A stretch of DNA of 7,681 nt from JAIUNP01 sp020161975 (GTDB lineage: Bacteria; Pseudomonadota; Alphaproteobacteria; Rhizobiales; Beijerinckiaceae): the NCBI GenBank assembly GCA_036745275.1, contig DAIOGK010000050.1:1-7681 (forward strand), given 5' to 3'. The position numbers and the translations under genes were made by a program. A model generated the notes under the pieces. The model searched no databases and was not told where the DNA came from. It saw only the letters and a program-made list of their open reading frames with translations. This document shows, one piece after another, positions 1 through 6,238 of this stretch (position 1 is the stretch's first letter; the number at the start of each line of letters is the position of its first letter).

Positions 1-51
1 GAGAACGAAAACCCCGAGCTGGTCGACCGCGACGACGAGATCCCGTTCTGA
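1..51 (+). CDS. 3' end of a gene with an SSB-like acidic C-terminal tip (partial)
   Basis: Frame 1 is open from the window edge and ends in TGA at 49-51. It encodes ENENPELVDRDDEIPF. The last six residues (DDEIPF) match the acidic tip of bacterial single-stranded DNA-binding proteins (DDDIPF in E. coli SSB), which docks replication and repair partners. That is established for SSB. Assigning this fragment to SSB is an inference from 16 residues, since other plasmid proteins carry similar tips. The upstream part of the gene is outside the window. A GC-rich hairpin follows the stop by about 20 bp and fits the end of a transcript. With the DUF932 gene at the right end, it suggests a plasmid or phage-like backbone on both sides of the metal genes. 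Confidence 0.7.
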   Translation, partial: ENENPELVDRDDEIPF

Positions 52-70
52 GGAAAGGGTCTCCCCCTCA

Positions 71-96
71 GGCCCGGCGGGGAAACCCGCCGGGTC
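71..96 (+). terminator. GC-rich hairpin after the SSB-like gene
   Basis: CCCGGCGGG (73-81) and CCCGCCGGG (86-94) form a perfect 9-bp stem closed by a GAAA tetraloop, extended by a G-T and a G-C pair (71-72 with 95-96). It lies 19 bp after the stop of the upstream gene. The run that follows (CAAATTCTGTTC) is only partly T-rich, so intrinsic termination on the plus strand is likely but not certain. Confidence 0.55.
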
Positions 97-184
97 CGAT
101 CAAATTCTGTTCGCTCACAGAGGCTTCTGCTCGCGGACTTTGCGATTGAACAGGCTTCACCTCAGCCTGAAAGAAAGCACGGCC

Positions 185-217
185 GATCCCGACGCGAGGG
201 TTCCTCGCGTCGGGATC
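185..217 (-). terminator. Perfect 15-bp inverted repeat after the leftward HupE/anchor operon
   Basis: GATCCCGACGCGAGG (185-199) and its exact reverse complement (203-217) are separated by only GTT, giving a 15-bp stem with a 3-nt loop. It lies 8 bp beyond the stop codon of the leftward anchor gene. Read on the minus strand, the stem is followed within a few bases by TGCTTTCTTTC, a moderate T-rich run, so it most likely terminates the leftward operon. The plus-strand side has no T run. Confidence 0.6.
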
Positions 218-224
218 TCCCATC

Positions 225-1091
225 TCAAGGAGCGTTCAACTCCGTATAATCCCCGCCCGTCCGCAGGGTCACCGTCACCGGGGCCTCTGTCCGATTACGC
301 CAGAACCACCCGTGGTTGCCGGTGAAAGCCGCCGTCAGATCTCCGGATGCTTCGGGCACGGCGCGGCCCTGTTCGTAGCTGATGCTCTGCCCTCCGCCGT
401 CCCCGTGAAGATCGAAGTTCACGACGCTGCCGTTTGCGGACCAGGCGAAGCGCGCGACCTGGCCAGCCTCCATGGCCAGCTTGACCTCGATCCCCTCACC
501 AGGGTTCAGGGTATAGCTGACCTCGTCTCGCCATTCCGGAGAAGCGGCTGCAGGAGCGGCCGCGTCCACCTGATCTGCTGCGGCAGGGTCCGGCGCCGAG
601 GTCACGGCAGCTTCGGGCGCGCCTGCGCCCGAGGCAGTGGGGGCATCCGACGGCGCTGAAGTTGTTCGATCGAGGGCGGTCGGGGGCGCGCCGATCACGG
701 CAACCAGCGCCGCAAGCTGGGCGTCAATTCGGTCAAGGCGCTGGACGATTTCTGCAGGGACTGCGGTCGTTGCTGGAGTTGCAGGGGCGAGGGCGGCCTG
801 TGCTGCGGCCTGTGCGTCAGCGTCGGCCTCGGCGGCAAGCTGCTGCTTGATCTCGCCCATCTCTGTCAGCCCGGTCAGGGCGCCGACGCCGGTCGGATCG
901 ACGCCATATTCGGCGGGAAGCCAGAACAGGACGAGGATCGCCCCGGCCGCCCCGGCCGCGATGAGCGTGGAGCGGATCAGGCCACCCGGCGTCGCAGGCA
1001 CGGACTGCAAATGCGCTGATGCGGCCGCAGACGTGTGGCGGGGTTCTGCGCGGAGCGGGGGCGCTTTCGAGATATCGAAACGGTTGTTCAT
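225..1091 (-). CDS. Transmembrane anchor protein (HupE-associated, function unknown)
   Basis: The 288-aa protein has a short polar N-terminus (1-37), one hydrophobic segment (about 38-59, GLIRSTLIAAGAAGAILVLF), an Ala-rich stretch with coiled-coil character (about 75-130), an Ala/Pro/Ser-rich linker (about 135-185) and a C-terminal globular part (about 187-283) rich in alternating beta-type residues with FTGNHGWFWRNR at 256-267. The layout predicts a single-pass inner-membrane protein with its C-terminal domain in the periplasm. It resembles proteins annotated only as 'transmembrane anchor protein' that occur next to HupE/UreJ genes in alphaproteobacteria; no reaction is known to me. The start is supported by AAAGGAGG at 1108-1101, 9 nt before ATG. 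It lies 16 bp after the HupE-like gene, and its Shine-Dalgarno sequence runs up to that gene's stop codon, so co-expression is likely. Confidence 0.85.
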   Translation of the reverse strand: MNNRFDISKAPPLRAEPRHTSAAASAHLQSVPATPGGLIRSTLIAAGAAGAILVLFWLPAEYGVDPTGVGALTGLTEMGEIKQQLAAEADADAQAAAQAALAPATPATTAVPAEIVQRLDRIDAQLAALVAVIGAPPTALDRTTSAPSDAPTASGAGAPEAAVTSAPDPAAADQVDAAAPAAASPEWRDEVSYTLNPGEGIEVKLAMEAGQVARFAWSANGSVVNFDLHGDGGGQSISYEQGRAVPEASGDLTAAFTGNHGWFWRNRTEAPVTVTLRTGGDYTELNAP

Positions 1092-1107
1092 GGGTCTCGC
1101 CCTCCTT

Positions 1108-1863
1108 TCAGGCGACGAAATAGCCGGTGACCTGCAAGCCCATCAGGGCAAAGCCAGCCACCATCATCAGGACATTCGCGGCATAGGCCTGCCGCGCGAA
1201 GGCAGGTCGGGCCCGCCAGTGGGTCATCGCTGTCAGGATCAGCGCCAGCGCCATCAGCTGGCCAAGTTCGACGCCCACGTTGAAGGCGATGAGGTTGCCC
1301 AGAAGCCCGTCAGGCGAGATGTCGTAGTCCTGAATCTTTGTGGCGAGACCAAAGCCATGCAGCAGGCCGAAGACCAGCGTCGCCGCCTTGGTGTTCGGCT
1401 GGACCCCGAACCACAGCCGGAAGGCGCCGAGGTTATCCAAGGCCTTGTAGACCACCGAGAACGCGATGATCGCGTCAATGATGTAGGCGTTGATCGAAAT
1501 GGACCACCAGACGCCCGCAACCATCGTCACCGAATGTCCGATGGCGAAGATGCTGACATAAGTCGCGATGTCCTTCGTCCGGTAAAGGAAGAAGATCACC
1601 CCTGCGAGGAAGAGAAGGTGGTCATAACCCGTCACCATGTGCTTGGCGCCGAGGTACATGAAGGCGATGGGACGGAAGCCCGTCACCTCCTGCACATAGC
1701 CCGCGTCGCCTTCGGTGACGTTGTGGGCCAAGGCTGCGCCTGCAAGCAGCACGGCGGCAAGGGTCGTGGCCGGCGCTAGAAGCGCCTGCCATGGCAGGGA
1801 TGGGCGCCATCGCGCCAGGCATGACACAATTGGGCGCATTCGCGCCCGGGGGATGGATATCAT
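1108..1863 (-). CDS. HupE/UreJ-family membrane protein (HupE_UreJ_2 type)
   Basis: The 251-aa protein begins with a positively charged stretch and a hydrophobic leader ending AALA (residue 46), a plausible signal-peptide cleavage site. About six membrane segments follow. Visible motifs are H75-x5-D81-H82 (KHMVTGYDHLLFLAG), GHSVT (109-113), LLHGFGLA (167-174) and FNVGVELGQL (194-203). The H-x5-D-H pattern and the later His/Glu-bearing helices are hallmarks of HupE/UreJ proteins; HupE of rhizobia imports nickel for hydrogenase. Whether this second subfamily moves nickel, and in which direction, is not known to me. The start at 1863 has AGGA about 10 nt upstream; the in-frame ATG at residue 9 has no Shine-Dalgarno sequence. 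It sits between the His-rich protein gene (57 bp upstream) and the anchor gene. No hydrogenase or urease genes are visible. Confidence 0.88.
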   Translation of the reverse strand: MISIPRARMRPIVSCLARWRPSLPWQALLAPATTLAAVLLAGAALAHNVTEGDAGYVQEVTGFRPIAFMYLGAKHMVTGYDHLLFLAGVIFFLYRTKDIATYVSIFAIGHSVTMVAGVWWSISINAYIIDAIIAFSVVYKALDNLGAFRLWFGVQPNTKAATLVFGLLHGFGLATKIQDYDISPDGLLGNLIAFNVGVELGQLMALALILTAMTHWRARPAFARQAYAANVLMMVAGFALMGLQVTGYFVA

Positions 1864-1920
1864 TCTTTGGTTTTCCTGACTGATGGAACTGTCTGACCGC
1901 CCGCGTAGGCAGGCGGCGGC

Positions 1921-2274
1921 TCAGGTCAACGTCAGGCGGGGTGGGCGTCGCGGCCCGTCACGGATCGTGCCGTCAGCGGCGAGAGTGTCGGGGCGCAGCG
2001 TCCGGGCAGGGGGCGGCGGGAGTTCGGCTGCAGGCGACGCAAGCAACGCCGCTCCGACATGATCGTGGTCGCTCGAGTCGTGATGATCCGCGCCAGCGAT
2101 GTCATGTTCATGGCCGTGCTCGGCGTGATAGGCACGGTGATCGGCCTCGGCGGCCATCGCGCCAGGCCCGTGCTTGATCGCCTCAATGGCCGGGGCAACC
2201 GCAAGCGAAAGGGACACGATCAGAAAGGCACAAAGCGCCCTGATCCGTGCCCAAGCTGCTGACATCGCCTGCAT
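1921..2274 (-). CDS. Small exported His-rich putative metal-binding protein
   Basis: From the chosen ATG the protein has 117 residues: a hydrophobic N-terminal segment (about 11-31, RALCAFLIVSLSLAVAPAIEA) that looks like a signal peptide or anchor, a His-rich stretch (35-72, ten His, including HGHEHD and DHDH) and a Pro-rich tail with GPRRPPR near the end. Such short His-rich proteins with a terminal RRPPR-type motif occur beside metal-efflux operons in alphaproteobacteria; it may belong to DUF2946, but I am unsure. A periplasmic metal-binding or shuttling role is an inference. GAGG at 2285-2282 lies 7 nt before ATG 2274 and 4 nt before ATG 2277, so 2274 is slightly favoured. The open frame continues upstream to 2316, but that start would lie in the operator. 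It is the first gene of the leftward operon. Confidence 0.75.
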   Translation of the reverse strand: MQAMSAAWARIRALCAFLIVSLSLAVAPAIEAIKHGPGAMAAEADHRAYHAEHGHEHDIAGADHHDSSDHDHVGAALLASPAAELPPPPARTLRPDTLAADGTIRDGPRRPPRLTLT

Positions 2275-2307
2275 CATCGTTCCTCGGGGTTGGCCCCGTT
2301 CGCTCTC

Positions 2308-2336
2308 TTGCCTCATCCCCCCTGGGGGGATAACCT
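2308..2336 (+). promoter_or_regulatory. Candidate promoter of the CsoR-type regulator and NreB-like exporter
   Basis: TTGCCT (2308-2313) and TAACCT (2331-2336) are separated by exactly 17 bp. The first keeps TTG and C of the -35 consensus; the second keeps the T, A and final T of the -10. A start of transcription about 7 nt downstream falls at 2343-2344, the A of the ATG, so the message may be leaderless or nearly so. This fits the absence of a convincing Shine-Dalgarno sequence there. The assignment is inferred from sequence alone. Confidence 0.45.
2315..2331. promoter_or_regulatory. Operator-like palindrome between divergent metal operons
   Basis: ATCCCCCCTGGGGGGAT is a perfect 8-bp inverted repeat around one base. 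G/C tracts flanked by A/T inverted repeats are the known operator form of CsoR/RcnR/FrmR-family repressors, and a gene of that family begins 13 bp away. The palindrome fills the spacer of the candidate rightward promoter and lies 41 bp upstream of the leftward His-rich gene, so one bound tetramer could repress both directions. Confidence 0.65.
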
Positions 2337-2343
2337 TCGATAT

Positions 2344-2601
2344 ATGTCAGAAGTTCGCACCCACGCAAGCCACCCCGCCATCGCCACCCGACTGAAGCGC
2401 GCCGAGGGGCACCTGCGCCGCGTCATCGGCATGATCGAAGAGGGGCGGTCCTGCGTCGATCTCGCGACGCAACTCCATGCCGTCGAACGGGCCGTGGCCG
2501 AAGCGAAGCGCGCGCTGATCCATGACCACATCGACCACTGCCTGACGGGCGAGGGAACGCATGATCTGGCCGAGATCAAATCCCTGACAAAGCTGCTCTG
2601 A
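2344..2601 (+). CDS. CsoR/RcnR-family metal-sensing repressor, Cys-His-Cys type
   Basis: The 85-aa protein has the all-helical DUF156 (CsoR/RcnR/FrmR) signature: RLKRAEGHLRRVIGMIEEGRSC, then a long helix and IHDHIDHC. Family ligand positions are Cys37, His62 and Cys66 (spacing 25 and 29, as in CsoR of Mycobacterium). That set binds Cu(I) in CsoR, but the nickel sensor InrS uses the same three plus an N-terminal His; here His7 and His10 are near that position. Because the next gene, overlapping by 1 bp (TGATG), is an NreB-like exporter, I favour nickel, as in NcrB- or InrS-type pairs. It is a DNA-bound repressor that should release when loaded with metal. ATG 2344 is chosen because the longer frame from 2290 would run through the operator and adds a non-family N-terminus. 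Confidence 0.9.
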   Translation: MSEVRTHASHPAIATRLKRAEGHLRRVIGMIEEGRSCVDLATQLHAVERAVAEAKRALIHDHIDHCLTGEGTHDLAEIKSLTKLL

Positions 2602-3908
2602 TGCTGAAAACCCTGCGCGATCCCACCTTCCGCCATCTCTTCGCCGCGCAGATCGTGGCGCTGCTCGGCACGGGGCTTGCCACAGTCGCTCTTGGCCTAC
2701 TGGCCTGGCAGTTGGCGGGGGACAATTCGGGCGCGGTTCTGGGCACGGCGCTGGCGATCAAGATGGTGGCCTATGTCACGCTCGCTCCGGTCGCGGCAGC
2801 CATCGCCGAACGCCTGCCACGCCGTGCGTTTCTGGTTGCACTAGACATGATCCGCGCGGGCGTGATCGCCTTCCTGCCCTTCGTGGATCAGGTCTGGCAG
2901 GTCTATGTGCTGATCTTCTTCCTGCAGGCCGCGTCTGCCGGGTTCACCCCGGCCTTCCAGGCGGTGATCCCTGACGTCCTGAAGGACGAGGACGACTATA
3001 CGAACGCCCTGTCACTCCTGCGGCTGGCCGAGGATCTGGAACAGCTTGCCTCTCCCATGTTGGCGGCGGCCCTGCTGACGGTCGTCAGCTTCCCGGTACT
3101 GTTCGCGGGCACAGTCGCTGGCTTTGTCGCCTCGGCACTGCTCGTAGTCACCGCGCGCCTTCCGGAGCGGGCGGTGTCAGACCCTGGTCATTTCTGGGCC
3201 GATGTGACCAAGGGCATCCGAATCTACACCCGCACCCCCCGCCTGCGCGGGCTGATGATGATGGAGGCCGCCGTCGCGGCGGCCGGAGCCATGGTCTATG
3301 TCAACACGGTCGTGTTGGTGCAGGCACGCCTTGGTCTGGGCGAGGAATCCGTGGCGCTCGCCTTCGCGGGCTTCGGCGCGGGGTCGATGCTGGCGGCCTT
3401 CCTGCTGCCGCGCTTGCTCGACCGGCTGGAGGACCGTCCGGTCATGATCGGGGGCGCAGCGTTTATGGTCGCAGGCGTGGCGCTGGTGCCGCTGGTCGGC
3501 AGCATTTCCACACTCATCGTGCTTTGGGCCGTGATCGGCTTTGGCTTTTCGCTGACGCAAACCCCCATCGGACGGATCATCAACCGCTCCGCGCGCGAGG
3601 CCGACCGGGGCGCGGTCTTCGCCGCGCAGTTCGCGCTGTCCCATGCATGTTGGCTGGTGACCTATCCCCTTGCAGGCTGGATCGGCGCGGGTGCGGGTCT
3701 ATCGGTTGCCGCCCTGACGCTGGCGATCATCGGCGCTGCGGGGTTGCTGGCGGTGCTCGGCATATGGCCTTCCAACGATCCTGCTGTGGTGGTTCACGAA
3801 CATCCGGACCTGTCACCTGACCATCCGCATCTGGTAGAACACGGGGCACAGCATTCCCACGCCGTGATGATCGACGATTTGCATCGAAGATGGCCGAAGG
3901 CAGCCTGA
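2601..3908 (+). CDS. NreB-like MFS transporter with His-rich C-terminal tail (probable Ni efflux)
   Basis: The 435-aa protein has about twelve hydrophobic segments between residues 12 and 388 and a polar loop near 190-215 that divides the two MFS halves. The basic turn AERLPRR (69-75) after the second segment corresponds to MFS motif A. A cytosolic tail (389-435) holds eight His residues at 399, 401, 408, 410, 414, 418, 420 and 428, with the pattern HEHPDLSPDHPHL. His-rich tails of this kind mark the NreB/NrsD nickel exporters. By analogy it would expel Ni2+ (possibly Co2+) from the cytosol by proton antiport; the substrate is inferred. The ATG overlaps the stop of the metal sensor by one base, so translation is coupled. 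It converges on the second MFS gene with a 3-bp gap. Confidence 0.85.
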   Translation: MLKTLRDPTFRHLFAAQIVALLGTGLATVALGLLAWQLAGDNSGAVLGTALAIKMVAYVTLAPVAAAIAERLPRRAFLVALDMIRAGVIAFLPFVDQVWQVYVLIFFLQAASAGFTPAFQAVIPDVLKDEDDYTNALSLLRLAEDLEQLASPMLAAALLTVVSFPVLFAGTVAGFVASALLVVTARLPERAVSDPGHFWADVTKGIRIYTRTPRLRGLMMMEAAVAAAGAMVYVNTVVLVQARLGLGEESVALAFAGFGAGSMLAAFLLPRLLDRLEDRPVMIGGAAFMVAGVALVPLVGSISTLIVLWAVIGFGFSLTQTPIGRIINRSAREADRGAVFAAQFALSHACWLVTYPLAGWIGAGAGLSVAALTLAIIGAAGLLAVLGIWPSNDPAVVVHEHPDLSPDHPHLVEHGAQHSHAVMIDDLHRRWPKAA

Positions 3909-3911
3909 CCC

Positions 3912-5156
3912 TCAGGCGAGCCGATGCCGCAAGGAGATCAAGCCGATCATCGCAATCGAGGCGAAGGCTGCGCCGGCAAGGAAGGTTGCCTCGGACCCGA
4001 ACGCTTGCCAAAGGGCTCCCGCGATCACGCTTGCCAGCAGCATTGCCGCACCGGTGACCAGGTTGAACATCCCGAACGCCGTTCCGCGCAATTCGGCCGG
4101 AACGGCTCCGGCCACCAAGGCGGAGAGCAGCCCCTGTGTCAGCCCCATATGCAGCCCCCAGAGCATGACCCCAAGGCCCAAGACCCCCGGAAGCAGTGCC
4201 AGTAAAAGATCGGCGGCAATCAGCAGGACCAGGCCGCTTATCAGCAAAGCGGGGCGGTCCATCCGGTCGGACAGTACTCCTGCAGGAAGGGCAGAGAGAG
4301 CATAGACGGCGTTCATGCCGACCAGAACCAGCGGAACCAACATCAGAGACAGCCCCACCTCCTCCGCACGCAGGATGAGAAAGGCTTCGGAAAACCGTGC
4401 AAGGGTGAAGATGGTCGCAAGGCCGACAATAGCCCAGTAGATGCCACCCAGAAGGCGAAGCTCGGCTCGGGACAAGGGGTTGCGTACCTTGCGCAGCCCT
4501 GTCGGCCGCGGCGGTTCCTTCACCGCAAACAGGATCAGTCCAAGGGCCATGAAAGCCGGAACGACTGCTATCCAGAAGACCGCGTGGAAGTCATTGGCAA
4601 AAGCCCACATCAGCAAAATGGCCAACAACGGTCCGAGGAATGCTCCGACCGTGTCAAGCGATTGGCGAAGACCGAAGGCCGCGCCACGTCGACCTTCTGG
4701 GGCAAGGTCGGCGACCAGCGCATCGCGCGGCGCGCCTCGGATACCTTTGCCGATACGGTCGATGAACCGGGCTCCGATCAAGGCATCCATCCCCGATGCC
4801 AGAGGAAAGACAGGCTTCGTGATCGCCGCAAGGCCATACCCGATGGCAGCCAGTTCCTTGCGTCGTCCGATCCGGTCTGACAGTGCCCCAGAAAAAACCT
4901 TGGTGATCGCGGCCGTCGCCTCTGCGATGCCTTCGATGATGCCGACGGCCAGGGCCGTCGCGCCGAGCCCCACCGTCAGGTAGACAGGCAAGAGTGCGTG
5001 GATCATCTCGGACGACACGTCCATCAGCATCGACACGAATCCAAGCGCCCAAATGCCTGCGGGAAGTCCCCGCCAACCAAAACCAGAGTCCGTGCCTCCA
5101 GGGGTGGTACCTGAAGGAAGGTCGCGGGGTTTCGGACTGGTTGGCTGGTCGGTCAT
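3912..5156 (-). CDS. MFS transporter, substrate unknown (downstream of dmeRF)
   Basis: The 414-aa protein has a 30-residue polar N-terminus and about twelve membrane segments. MFS motif A is clear after the second segment (GALSDRIGRRK, 90-100) and its degenerate copy appears in the second half (GVLSDRMDRP, 293-302). LGFVSMLMDVSSEMIHALLPVYL (38-60) and DRIGKGIRGAPRDAL (133-147) are characteristic of one widespread but poorly studied MFS group. It has no His-rich region, unlike its neighbours, so metal transport is only suggested by position. It lies 110 bp after dmeF on the same strand and could be the last gene of that operon. ATG 5156 is the first possible start, since TGA lies in frame just upstream, but no good Shine-Dalgarno sequence precedes it. 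Confidence 0.85.
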   Translation of the reverse strand: MTDQPTSPKPRDLPSGTTPGGTDSGFGWRGLPAGIWALGFVSMLMDVSSEMIHALLPVYLTVGLGATALAVGIIEGIAEATAAITKVFSGALSDRIGRRKELAAIGYGLAAITKPVFPLASGMDALIGARFIDRIGKGIRGAPRDALVADLAPEGRRGAAFGLRQSLDTVGAFLGPLLAILLMWAFANDFHAVFWIAVVPAFMALGLILFAVKEPPRPTGLRKVRNPLSRAELRLLGGIYWAIVGLATIFTLARFSEAFLILRAEEVGLSLMLVPLVLVGMNAVYALSALPAGVLSDRMDRPALLISGLVLLIAADLLLALLPGVLGLGVMLWGLHMGLTQGLLSALVAGAVPAELRGTAFGMFNLVTGAAMLLASVIAGALWQAFGSEATFLAGAAFASIAMIGLISLRHRLA

Positions 5157-5176
5157 GAAACGCGGGCAACTTCAAT

Positions 5177-5230
5177 GGTCAAGTGATCTGGCCCGAGGGA
5201 ACATACCTGGCTTTTGCAGGGCATGTGATC
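5177..5230. repeat. Pair of 12-bp direct repeats and an imperfect hairpin between dmeF and the MFS gene
   Basis: GGTCAAGTGATC (5177-5188) and GGGCATGTGATC (5219-5230) agree at 10 of 12 positions and start 42 bp apart, four helical turns. Between and partly overlapping them is an imperfect hairpin: ACAT-A-CCTG (5201-5209) against CAGG-GC-ATGT (5217-5226). The minus strand lacks a T run after it, so it does not look like a terminator. It may be a regulator site upstream of the MFS gene, or chance. Confidence 0.3.
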
Positions 5231-5266
5231 AGAGACTTCCCGCGCAATCGCTGCCGTGCCCCAGTC

Positions 5267-6238
5267 TTACGCGGCGCGAGCCTGCACCTCGATGGTAACG
5301 TGCGAAAGCTCGTGCAGGTCGGCTAGACGCTTGCGGTATTCCTCAACAGGCTTTGGATCGGTGCTGACAATGGACAGGATCGCCCCGTGATGTCCGGGAC
5401 CAAGCTGCCAGACATGCAGATCGACGACTTCGTCGGTCGGAGTGGCAATGGCGGAGCGGATTTCGTCGGGCAGATCTTCGTCCTCTGGGATGTAGTCTAC
5501 AAGAACGACGCCGCTGTCGCGCAAGAGGCCCCATGACCACCTCAGAATGACAAGCGCACCGACAATCCCGATCACCGGGTCCAGCCATGTCCAACCATAG
5601 CTGCGCCCGGCAAGCAGCGCGACAATCGCCATGACAGAGGTCAGAGCGTCGGCCAGCACGTGCAGATAGGCCGCACGCAGATTGTTGTCGCGCTCGCCCG
5701 AGGGCGCGTGGCCACCGTCATGGTGATGATCGTCATGGTCATGATCATGAGTGTGGGCATGATGGTGATGATGCCCGTGATGGTGATGGTCGTCTTTCAG
5801 CAACCATGCGCTGATGAGGTTCACAACTAGACCGATCACGGCCACAATGATCGCTTCGTCAAACCGGATAGGCACCGGACTGTAGAGCCGGATCAGGCTT
5901 TCCCACCCGATGAGCAGTGCCACGATGGCAAGCACTGTCGCGCTGCCAAAGGCCGCCAGATCGCCAATCTTGCCGGTGCCGAAGGTGAACCGCGGGTTGC
6001 GGGCGTTGCGGCGAGCAAAGCGGTAGGCCAAAGCGGTAATCAAGAGCGCTGAGGCATGGGTCGACATGTGCCAACCATCGGCAAGAAGCGCCATCGAACC
6101 GTAGATCGTTCCGGCAGCGATTTCGGCCACCATCATCACCGCCGTCAGGGCGATGACCGCCCAAGTCTTGCGTTCGTTGCGGTCGTGATCTTGCCCCAGA
6201 AAAACGTGATCATGTGGTCCGGATGCGCTCATGGTCAT
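5267..6238 (-). CDS. dmeF: DmeF, cation diffusion facilitator for Co/Ni efflux
   Basis: The 323-aa protein starts with the DmeF-like segment HDHVFLGQDHDRNERKTW (9-26), followed by six membrane helices. Helix 2 carries ADGWHMSTHA with His57 and His61 at the metal-site spacing; helix 5 carries H193-x3-D197 (LHVLADALTS). Most zinc-transporting members have His/Asp-x3-Asp in helix 2, so H-x3-H is notable. The cytosolic loop 149-177 is extremely His-rich (KDDHHHHGHHHHH and repeated HD pairs). The C-terminal domain (about 245-320) is the usual cytosolic dimerisation domain. DmeF exports Co2+ and Ni2+ in rhizobia, where it is controlled by DmeR. Here its ATG overlaps the dmeR stop by 4 bp (ATGA). 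GGAGG lies 8 nt before ATG 6238; an ATG two codons later is a possible alternative. Confidence 0.93.
   Translation of the reverse strand: MTMSASGPHDHVFLGQDHDRNERKTWAVIALTAVMMVAEIAAGTIYGSMALLADGWHMSTHASALLITALAYRFARRNARNPRFTFGTGKIGDLAAFGSATVLAIVALLIGWESLIRLYSPVPIRFDEAIIVAVIGLVVNLISAWLLKDDHHHHGHHHHHAHTHDHDHDDHHHDGGHAPSGERDNNLRAAYLHVLADALTSVMAIVALLAGRSYGWTWLDPVIGIVGALVILRWSWGLLRDSGVVLVDYIPEDEDLPDEIRSAIATPTDEVVDLHVWQLGPGHHGAILSIVSTDPKPVEEYRKRLADLHELSHVTIEVQARAA

Noticed and set aside
107..153. CTGTTC and GAACAG as terminal inverted repeats of a mobile element
   Set aside because: Only 6 bp, 35 bp apart, with no matching copy at the right end of the metal block.
637..1779. 380-codon open frame on the plus strand
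   Set aside because: It lies opposite the HupE-like and anchor genes, both with family support and Shine-Dalgarno sequences. Its composition has no recognisable domain.
1832..1847. GGGCGC-ATTC-GCGCCC hairpin as a regulatory element
   Set aside because: It is within the coding start of the HupE-like gene, and short GC inverted repeats are common here; it only reduces the case for the internal ATG at residue 9.
1806..2167. 15-bp exact direct repeat GCCATCGCGCCAGGC at 1806-1820 and 2153-2167
   Set aside because: Each copy is inside a coding region and read in a different frame; one such match in GC-rich DNA of this length can be chance.
4441..4983. 180-codon open frame on the plus strand
   Set aside because: It is opposite the second MFS gene, whose motifs and membrane segments are clear.
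5154..5182. TTGACC (5182-5177) as a -35 box for the MFS gene
   Set aside because: At 17 bp the -10 position would be TTCATG, overlapping the start codon, with no consensus match.
5716..5800. Short ATG/GTG-type tandem repeats resembling a variable repeat or CRISPR
   Set aside because: They are the His and Asp codons of the DmeF loop; units are irregular and there are no spacers.
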